A stretch of 5,374 nucleotides of DNA from STD2-77 sp964503935 (lineage in GTDB: Bacteria > Patescibacteriota > Minisyncoccia > JAHIHE01 > JAGLIN01): positions 1 through 5,374 of the forward strand of contig CAZDCJ010000057.1 of NCBI GenBank assembly GCA_964503935.1, given 5' to 3'. Shown here in pieces: positions 1 through 4,188 of this stretch; the first letter of the stretch is position 1, and each line of letters starts with the position of its first letter. The notes below the pieces were generated by a model. It was not told the origin of the DNA, did not search any database, and was given only the letters and a program-made list of their open reading frames with translations. A program made the position numbers and the translations under genes.

Positions 1-72
1 GGACTTATCGTGATATATAAAGTTTATAGGACCGATTTGGATAGTTTCGCAATTCACGTCCAGGAGCATTGA
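1..72 (+). CDS. Possible C-terminal tail of an upstream gene (partial)
   Basis: Frame 1 is open from the first base to a TGA at 70-72 and would encode the last 23 residues of a protein (reading LIVIYKVYRTDLDSF in its middle). The other two forward frames stop within the first 20 bases. A stretch of 23 open codons is not significant by itself, since about one in three random frames would survive that long. I recognise no domain. The position fits, because the next promoter starts only 23 bases after the stop. No start codon is visible, so if real it is cut by the window edge. Confidence 0.25.
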   Translation, partial: GLIVIYKVYRTDLDSFAIHVQEH

Positions 73-95
73 CCGCCCTCATAAGTTATGCTACC

Positions 96-123
96 TTGAC
101 GTTATCCAAAATGTCCCTATAGA
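96..123 (+). promoter_or_regulatory. Sigma70-like promoter of the 140-aa hypothetical gene
   Basis: TTGACG (96-101) and TATAGA (118-123) are separated by 16 bases. Each is close to the TTGACA/TATAAT consensus. Transcription would start near 130, leaving a very short leader of about a dozen bases before the ATG at 142. That start point would overlap the ribosome binding site, so the true start may lie a few bases earlier. Confidence 0.5.
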
Positions 124-127
124 CATC

Positions 128-134
128 AAAGGAG
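128..134 (+). promoter_or_regulatory. Ribosome binding site AAAGGAG
   Basis: AAAGGAG lies 7 bases upstream of the ATG at 142 and fixes that start. It is the only strong Shine-Dalgarno site ahead of a gene in this window. Confidence 0.7.
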
Positions 135-141
135 AATAAAA

Positions 142-564
142 ATGACAGAAAAAAATGAAATTGAAAAAGAAATCGCGATAGGCGAGCCGGACGAGACTGG
201 AGCCCGGCCGATCATAGCAACGGTAGGCGCACTCGTACCCCTCAGCCGGGAAGAAATAGAAGGATATATCTGCCTCAAAAATCTGAGAGACACGAACGAG
301 ATAGAAGCCGTAATTCTGTACGATGCTCAAAAAAATCTCATCATGACCCCTCTCGTCATAATCTATCCCCAAAAGGGAAACAGCTACCTGCTGGATACTA
401 CGATGAATATCCCCTTGACTTATGGAAAAGAGAATGCCGTCCGGGTAGCGCTATCCTATCTCAAGCTCCATGATGAGAGCATAATAAAAGCCTCGAAAAA
501 ATACATAAAATGCCAGCAAGCGCTTGAAAGTTCGCTGGAATCCCTCAAAAGGTCCCTAAGATAA
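142..564 (+). CDS. Hypothetical protein, 140 aa, probably cytoplasmic
   Basis: I do not recognise this family. The protein begins with a charged, acidic stretch (residues 1-20). A mixed region follows (about 22-105) with alternating hydrophobic segments such as PIIATVGALVPL and MTPLVIIYP that read like beta strands of a small globular domain. It ends in a long lysine- and glutamate-rich segment (about 108-140) likely to be helical or coiled coil. I see no signal peptide, membrane helix or catalytic motif; a single Cys lies in KYIKCQQAL. The start at 142 is supported by AAAGGAG at 7-base spacing. The gene has its own promoter and a strong terminator (594-626), so it is apparently monocistronic and unlinked to the folate genes downstream. 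Its coding status is well supported by the RBS, promoter and terminator framing. Its function is unknown. Confidence 0.75.
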   Translation: MTEKNEIEKEIAIGEPDETGARPIIATVGALVPLSREEIEGYICLKNLRDTNEIEAVILYDAQKNLIMTPLVIIYPQKGNSYLLDTTMNIPLTYGKENAVRVALSYLKLHDESIIKASKKYIKCQQALESSLESLKRSLR

Positions 565-593
565 ATCCAACCATCGATGATAGAACCGATTCC

Positions 594-626
594 GCAAGCC
601 CCTTCCAGGCTTGCTCTTTTTTATTT
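594..626 (+). terminator. Rho-independent terminator of the 140-aa gene
   Basis: A perfect 7-bp stem, GCAAGCC (594-600) with GGCTTGC (608-614), closes a 7-base loop. It is followed by a T-rich tail, TCTTTTTTATTT (615-626). It lies 30 bases after the stop codon at 562-564 and separates this gene from thyX. Confidence 0.9.
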
Positions 627-634
627 CCCAATTT

Positions 635-663
635 TTGCCCGCCGGAATTAAAAATGCTAGAAT
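635..663 (+). promoter_or_regulatory. Extended -10 promoter driving thyX (and probably glyA)
   Basis: TTGCCC (635-640) and TAGAAT (658-663) are separated by exactly 17 bases. TGC directly before the -10 box gives the extended -10 motif TGn. Transcription should start near 670, leaving a leader of about 26 bases before the thyX ATG. It starts just after the preceding terminator. Confidence 0.65.
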
Positions 664-695
664 AAGATGAACTAAAAAGCTAGCAGATACCCACA

Positions 696-1589
696 ATGCC
701 CATAAAAATCAAGGAGACTAAGCCGCAAATCTGGAATTTTCAGGTAATCGGCGGAGAGGACGCCTGGAAAGAAGTCGCTTATTCGGCCCGGATGAGTGGG
801 GTGCCACCCCATGTGACGGAAGAAGCCATCTTCAAGATGATCCTCAAGAATGACTACATGTCCGCATTCGAGCACATCATCGTCAAATTCGACATCAAGA
901 TCAGCAAAGGCAATGCCCCGGAGCTCCTCGAGCACCGCATGTCTTCTCATTCCGGCTTTTCGACCCGCTATGTCAACCCCGATAAGAGCGCGGTGGAACT
1001 TGCCGGCAAAGAAGAGGGTGTCTACGAAATCATCACCCCTTGGCACCTCATCGCGACCGAAAGGATGGATGACAAGAAGCAGGGGCAAAAAGAACTATTC
1101 CTCCGGAATATCGAAAGTAACCTTGCGACCTACGAAGAGCTGCTCACAACCGGCCTTCCCCGAGAATCCGCCCGATATATCCTGCCTTTTTCCCAGGCGG
1201 TCGGCATCTACCATTTCACCATGAACCTCAGGTCGCTTCTTAATTTCCTCTCACTCCGGCTCTGCGTCCGGGTCTCGCCGGAGATGCGCTCCGTCGCCAG
1301 CCAGCTCTATTTCAGTCTCTCGGAGAAGCTGCCCATCATCAAAGGAATGGTCGGCTGTCGCGGTTTCATGAAGCGTTGTTGCCCGGAAAGCGGGGTTACC
1401 GGCGTGCGAGAAGGGGAACAGCATCCTTTCTATCCGCCCTGCCTGTTCCGTAATCCCCAATCAGACATCTTCATCCCCACCCAGAAAGAGCTTGCCAGCG
1501 GAGGAAATTTCACGGAATTCGACCGCGAGAAAGCCATCCAGGCCCAGGAATTCAATTTTAGGAAATGGGCGGATTGGACAGGGGAATAG
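696..1589 (+). CDS. thyX: Flavin-dependent thymidylate synthase ThyX, divergent long form (297 aa)
   Basis: ThyX makes dTMP from dUMP in the cytoplasm, using 5,10-methylene-tetrahydrofolate as carbon donor and FAD/NAD(P)H as reductant. Visible family landmarks, in order, are FEHIIVKFDI with His60; the signature EHRMSSHSGFSTRY (79-92), matching the RHR-x7-S motif; GLPRESARYILPF (153-165); and NLRSLLNFLSLRLCVR (177-192), whose Arg188 aligns with the essential arginine after the conserved NF. The first motif Arg is Glu79, while His80, Arg81, Ser89, Arg91 and Tyr92 are kept. The C-terminal part has clustered cysteines (221, 228, 229, 249), recalling the Cys-rich tails of some ThyX proteins. The protein is longer than common ThyX enzymes of about 220-250 residues. 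No good Shine-Dalgarno precedes the ATG, but no alternative in-frame start lies nearby and the promoter at 635-663 fits. glyA, which supplies its cofactor, follows after 145 bp. The family call is confident; full activity is inferred. Confidence 0.9.
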   Translation: MPIKIKETKPQIWNFQVIGGEDAWKEVAYSARMSGVPPHVTEEAIFKMILKNDYMSAFEHIIVKFDIKISKGNAPELLEHRMSSHSGFSTRYVNPDKSAVELAGKEEGVYEIITPWHLIATERMDDKKQGQKELFLRNIESNLATYEELLTTGLPRESARYILPFSQAVGIYHFTMNLRSLLNFLSLRLCVRVSPEMRSVASQLYFSLSEKLPIIKGMVGCRGFMKRCCPESGVTGVREGEQHPFYPPCLFRNPQSDIFIPTQKELASGGNFTEFDREKAIQAQEFNFRKWADWTGE

Positions 1590-1597
1590 ATATTGCC

Positions 1598-1704
1598 GTC
1601 ATTCTGAATGGAGCCCCCGCCTTCGCGAGGATAAACTCCGCGGAATGAAGAATCCCGTTATATCCCGCGAAATATCGGGATCCTTCGGGGTACCTCAGGA
1701 TGAC
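1598..1704 (+). repeat. 107-bp palindromic element, likely an interspersed REP/MITE-like repeat
   Basis: The ends are inverted copies: GTCATTCTGA (1598-1607) and TCAGGATGAC (1695-1704), with one mismatch. Inside lie GAAGAATCCCG (1647-1657) and CGGGATCCTTC (1676-1686), again inverted with one mismatch. The left half has its own nested arms: TCATTC (1599-1604) with GAATGA (1643-1648), GGAG (1610-1613) with CTCC (1636-1639), and the small hairpin CCTTCGCGAGG (1620-1630). The end motif GTCATTCTGA plus internal GAAGAATCC is of a type I recall as a multicopy non-coding repeat in many bacterial genomes. Only one copy is present here, so its repeat nature is inferred. It fills most of the thyX-glyA spacer, carries no T-run and is unlikely to terminate transcription. 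No clear target-site duplication is visible. Confidence 0.65.
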
Positions 1705-1734
1705 ATATAACAGATAATAATCATAACCAAAAAG

Positions 1735-2876
1735 ATGGAAAAAATCATCGAGCTTCTGGAGGAACATAATGCCTGGAGAAAGAAATGCATCAACCTCATA
1801 GCTTCGGAAAACGTCATGTCGCCGTACTGCGAGAAATACTATGTCTCTGACCTCATGCATCGCTACGCCGAGGGACTGCCCTTTAGCCGTTATTACCAAG
1901 GACTTAAGTACGTCGACCAGATCGAGGACATGGCCGCCACAGCCTTCAAGGAGCATTTCAAGGCGGACTTTGCCGACCTTCGTCCCATCTCCGGCACTCT
2001 GGCCAACTTCGCCGTCTTTTCCGCCCTTACCGAACGCGGAGACACTGTCATGAACCTGGGTATCCAGGGCGGCTCGCACGTTTCTCACGAACAAGCCGGC
2101 GCAGTAGGCGTGCTGGGCCTCAAATCAGTCGCTCTTCCCTTCGACGACGGCAGTCTTACCCTGGACCTTCCGGAAATCAAGATAAGAATCCGCGAGCTTC
2201 GCCCCAAGTTCATCGTAATGGGCGGCTCAGTCATCACTTTTCCGCAGCCGATCCAAGAGATACGCGCCATCTGCGACGAGAACAGTCCGGATACTAAGAT
2301 CATCTATGACGCTGCCCATGTGTTCGGCTTGGTTTCAGCCGGCCGCTTCCAATCTCCTCTCGAAGAAGGCGCCGATATCATCACCGCTTCCACCCATAAG
2401 ACCTTTCCGGGTCCGCAGGGAGGCATCATCCTGGGCAAGGGGCTCGATGAGAAGCTCACAAAGCGCATCCAAGCCAAAGTATTCCCCGGCGTCCTTTCCA
2501 ACCACCACCTCCACCGCATCCCGCCGCTTTACCTGGCCCTCAGGGAAATACAGGAATTCGGAGCGGCTTATGCCGACCAGATCATAAAGAACGCCCAGGC
2601 GCTGGGAAAAGCGCTGGACGAGGCCGGTTTTGAGGTCCTTTACAAGGACCGGGGCATTACCGCGAGCCATCAAGTAGTCGTAAACGTCGAAAAGCAGGGT
2701 GGAGGCGATCCGGTCGCTAAGAGACTGGAAGAAGCCAATATCATCCTCAATAAGAACATCATTCCGACCGATACGGACAATCCGAACCATCCCAAAGGGC
2801 TTCGCATCGGGGTGCAGGAAATGACCCGTTTCGGGATGAAAGAAGCGGAAATGAAAGAAATTGCCCGCCTGATTGC
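1735..2876 (+). CDS. glyA: Serine hydroxymethyltransferase, archaeal-like type, 3' end lost in assembly gap
   Basis: GlyA is a cytoplasmic PLP enzyme that converts serine plus tetrahydrofolate to glycine plus 5,10-methylene-tetrahydrofolate, the carbon donor used by ThyX encoded just upstream. Landmarks are LIASENV (21-27), HRYAEG (42-47), YYQG (53-56), RPISGTLANF (83-92), YDAAHVFGL (191-199) with the PLP-ring Asp192, STHKTFPGPQGG (219-230) with Schiff-base Lys222, and LRIGVQEMTR (356-365) with the substrate-carboxylate Arg357. STHKTFPGPQGG and the GGSVITFPQPIQEI region resemble archaeal rather than E. coli-type GlyA, suggesting old lateral transfer. The sequence runs into Ns after residue 380. 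The family usually has about 415-430 residues, so roughly 35-50 residues and the stop are missing. Translation after the gap is not GlyA-like, so the gene ends inside the gap. The ATG at 1735 puts LIASEN at the normal distance. No strong Shine-Dalgarno is seen, only an A-rich leader. It is probably co-transcribed with thyX. Confidence 0.93.
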
Positions 2877-2976
2877 NNNNNNNNNNNNNNNNNNNNNNNN
2901 NNNNNNNNNNNNNNNNNNNNNNNNNNNNNNNNNNNNNNNNNNNNNNNNNNNNNNNNNNNNNNNNNNNNNNNNNNNN
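2877..2976. other. Assembly gap of exactly 100 N
   Basis: A run of 100 undetermined bases, a common scaffolding placeholder for a gap of unknown length. The missing end of glyA alone needs roughly 105-150 bases plus the stop, so the true gap is probably at least slightly larger than 100. Any reading frame drawn across it is meaningless. Confidence 0.95.
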
Positions 2977-2983
2977 GTTTTTT

Positions 2984-3008
2984 GGCTTATACAAGCCTTT
3001 TCTTATTT
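2984..3008 (+). terminator. Probable intrinsic terminator of glyA
   Basis: GGCTT (2984-2988) and AAGCC (2993-2997) form a 5-bp stem with a 4-base loop, ATAC, followed by TTTTCTTATTT (2998-3008). It sits just after the gap in which glyA must end, in the right orientation. The stem is short, so strength is uncertain. Confidence 0.5.
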
Positions 3009-3033
3009 ACTTACCCCATTTTACCCTTACAAC

Positions 3034-3042
3034 TGTGGATAA
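3034..3042 (-). promoter_or_regulatory. Perfect DnaA-box 9-mer (TTATCCACA on the minus strand)
   Basis: The plus strand reads TGTGGATAA, the exact complement of the classical DnaA box TTATCCACA. A 7-of-9 match, TTATCCATT, lies at 3110-3118 and an AT-rich patch lies at 3060-3073. One perfect box is not enough to call an origin, and such a 9-mer occurs by chance about once per 130 kb when both strands are counted. Confidence 0.25.
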
Positions 3043-3151
3043 TCCCTCTCCATACCCCATTTAAAAAATTTCCTCCCGTCTCGCCCGACCTTCTCCTGGA
3101 TGTGTATTTTTATCCATTCGACCCGCTCGACTTTTCTCAAAATCTCAAGAT

Positions 3152-3354
3152 ATGGATCCTAAAAAGCAAGACCGTCCTTTTATTCCTTCCAACTCCGCAA
3201 AAGAAAAGAAGGAGATAATATTTATACCTGTTTTTGCCTTATATTAGCGGTTATTTCTCGAGAAACGGATAGCCGCGCAAAGGGAGGATGGAGAATTTCC
3301 GAAGCCCGAACTCCGGAAATGCTTGGTCTAGCCCCGACCCGGCCTACTCTTTGA
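3152..3354 (+). pseudogene. Weak candidate: small membrane protein split by a -1 frameshift
   Basis: An ATG at 3152 opens a 31-codon frame (MDPKKQDRPFIPSNSAKEKK, then EIIFIPVFALY) that stops at TAG 3245-3247. In the overlapping frame one base back, an open stretch lacking its own ATG reads LILAVISRETDSR and continues to TGA at 3352-3354. Joining the two at the T5 run (3231-3235), as if one T were missing, gives a single protein of about 67 residues. It has a lysine-rich N-terminus, one short hydrophobic segment (IIFIPVFCLILAVI) and a charged tail, an architecture typical of small membrane proteins. No Shine-Dalgarno precedes the ATG and I recognise no family. It could be a sequencing indel near a gap, a decayed gene or chance. 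The region is also a candidate for a structured RNA. Confidence 0.2.
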
Positions 3355-3388
3355 AAGAAACACCCTCCCGAAACCCCTGCTTTTTTTG
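3247..3388 (+). ncRNA. Candidate structured RNA (nested inverted repeats ending in a T7 run)
   Basis: The block contains GGGAGG (3282-3287) pairing with CCTCCC (3364-3369). Enclosed by these are ATTTCCG (3295-3301) with CGGAAAT (3314-3320), GGTC (3325-3328) with GACC (3336-3339), and the weak hairpin TCTTTGAAAGA (3348-3358), together a multi-branched junction. A perfect 12-bp palindrome, TTTCTCGAGAAA, lies at 3254-3265. A TATATT (3240-3245) just before the block could be a -10 box, though no good -35 is seen, and a T7 run (3381-3387) follows. The block is visibly more GC-rich than its flanks. It matches no riboswitch or RNA family I know. Covariation is not testable here, so this is a weak call. 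Confidence 0.22.
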
Positions 3389-3410
3389 TCAAATTTTTTA
3401 GGCGGGATTA

Positions 3411-3439
3411 TTGACACTTTTCAAATAAAATGATAAACT
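3411..3439 (+). promoter_or_regulatory. Consensus sigma70-like promoter of the 3D-domain gene
   Basis: A perfect TTGACA (3411-3416) is followed after exactly 17 bases by TAAACT (3434-3439), preceded by TGA as an extended -10. The surrounding DNA is strongly AT-rich. Transcription should start near 3446, about 44 bases before the ATG at 3490. Confidence 0.75.
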
Positions 3440-3450
3440 AATTGCATTAG

Positions 3451-3470
3451 TTCCCTCAGAGGGAATTTTT
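3451..3470 (+). promoter_or_regulatory. Palindrome/hairpin with T-run in the leader of the 3D-domain gene
   Basis: TTCCCTC (3451-3457) and GAGGGAA (3459-3465) are a perfect inverted repeat around one A. As RNA this would be a 5-bp stem with a 5-base loop, directly followed by TTTTT (3466-3470). It lies at about +5 to +25 of the predicted transcript. It could be an operator for a dimeric repressor, an attenuator, or a 5' stabilising hairpin. The short stem argues against a strong terminator. Confidence 0.45.
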
Positions 3471-3489
3471 AATTGGCTCAAAGACTACT

Positions 3490-4134
3490 ATGAATAAACT
3501 TATTTCTGCCTCAGATTTAGACGTTCCCCCCTTATGTATGATGATTCTAGCGGTAACAAGCCTTGTTTTTAACCTTTGTTTTCCCCAGTATGCGGCTTAT
3601 GCGCACGCGGAAAACCCGGAATTCGTCCGAGAAAACGGGCTTAAAGAGAACGCCATTGCTTTAAACAAGCTAAAAACTGAGATAGAGAAAGGTAAGGCCG
3701 TGACAGAGACTGTCCTTAGCCCTGAAACATATTCCGAATTGGCCTTGGAGAAATCAAATAAGGTAAAGACTGCCCCTAAGGTCGCGGCCGTGACCAAACC
3801 GGCAGCCCAGGCTGCAATCCTACAAAGCAGCTCGGCAATTGGCACTTCCAGCCGGTGGGTAACGGTAACAGCCTATTCTTCCACGGTGGATCAGTGCGAT
3901 TCTACTCCTTTTATCACCGCAAGCGGTACCCACGTCCGTGACGGTATTATCGCCACCAACGCCCTGGCTTTCGGAACCAAGGTCAAATTCCCGAGCGTCT
4001 ACGGAGACAAAGTCTTCACAGTCGAAGACCGTATGAACAAGAGATACACAGATCGTGCGGATATCTGGTTTGAAACCAGGGAAGAAGCCATCAAGTTCGG
4101 CGTAAGAAAACTTGAGATGGTAATCGTATCTTAA
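3490..4134 (+). CDS. Secreted 3D-domain protein, probable peptidoglycan-active enzyme (214 aa)
   Basis: The C-terminal 90 residues (about 124-213) form a 3D domain, the double-psi beta-barrel-like fold shared with MltA and found in Gram-positive cell-wall hydrolases and resuscitation-factor-like proteins. Visible parts are TVTAYSSTVDQCDSTPF, TASGTHVRDG, IATNALAFGTKVKF, KVFTVEDRMN and RADIWF. Two of the three name-giving aspartates are present (Asp180, Asp191), while the first position is Asn157. The N-terminus carries a signal peptide: a hydrophobic core (about 15-32) and a likely signal peptidase I site at AYAHA/EN after residue 40. Residues 41-120 are a charged, then Ala/Ser/Thr-rich linker without a recognisable domain. 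No Shine-Dalgarno precedes the ATG at 3490; ATGs at codons 17 and 18 would cut into the signal peptide. It has its own consensus promoter and ends at a bidirectional terminator. Peptidoglycan cleavage is inferred from the family and not proven. Confidence 0.85.
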   Translation: MNKLISASDLDVPPLCMMILAVTSLVFNLCFPQYAAYAHAENPEFVRENGLKENAIALNKLKTEIEKGKAVTETVLSPETYSELALEKSNKVKTAPKVAAVTKPAAQAAILQSSSAIGTSSRWVTVTAYSSTVDQCDSTPFITASGTHVRDGIIATNALAFGTKVKFPSVYGDKVFTVEDRMNKRYTDRADIWFETREEAIKFGVRKLEMVIVS

Positions 4135-4156
4135 GACTATTACTATATCGTAAAAG

Positions 4157-4188
4157 AAAAAAAACAGGGCTCAAGTCCCTGTTTTTTT
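4157..4188. terminator. Bidirectional terminator between convergent genes
   Basis: A8 (4157-4164), CAGGG (4165-4169), loop CTCAAGT (4170-4176), CCCTG (4177-4181) and T7 (4182-4188) form a symmetrical hairpin with a T-tail on either strand. It ends the 3D-domain transcript on the plus strand and the membrane-protein transcript on the minus strand. The stop codon of the minus-strand gene (4187-4189) lies at the edge of the T-run. Confidence 0.9.

Larger units (their letters stand above)
2977..3489. other. Intergenic region without a confident gene
   Basis: This 513-base stretch separates the gap from the 3D-domain gene. It holds a probable glyA terminator, a pyrimidine-rich segment with a DnaA-box 9-mer, a weak small reading frame (3152-3354), a GC-richer block rich in inverted repeats (3247-3388), and the promoter and hairpin of the next gene. 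Other short open frames here (for example 2982-3218 plus, and a minus frame ending at about 3219) have low-complexity or non-protein-like composition and no start signals. Confidence 0.7.

Noticed and set aside
91..372. 93-residue minus-strand open frame
   Set aside because: It is antisense to the 140-aa gene, which has a promoter, RBS and terminator; the frame overlaps that promoter.
672..1088. 138-residue minus-strand open frame
   Set aside because: Shadow of thyX, whose conserved motifs lie on the plus strand over the same bases.
1558..2094. 178-residue minus-strand open frame
   Set aside because: It is antisense to the unmistakable glyA and runs through the palindromic repeat; its protein matches no family and it has no start signals.
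2335..2994. Minus-strand frame spanning the N gap
   Set aside because: It is antisense to glyA and continuous only because Ns are read as unknown residues.
3034..3118. Chromosomal replication origin
   Set aside because: Only one perfect DnaA box, no cluster, and no origin-linked genes in view.
3247..3388. Known c-di-AMP (ydaO) riboswitch or small SRP RNA
   Set aside because: A short match (CCGACCCG) recalls ydaO, but the conserved GGGGUGAAUC-like and CAGCUAAC segments are missing. The SRP GGAAGGAAGCAGC core is also absent.
3221..3400. Minus-strand frame of about 56 codons starting at a TTG
   Set aside because: No RBS, rare start codon, overlaps inverted repeats and a T7/A7 run, and no recognisable protein features.
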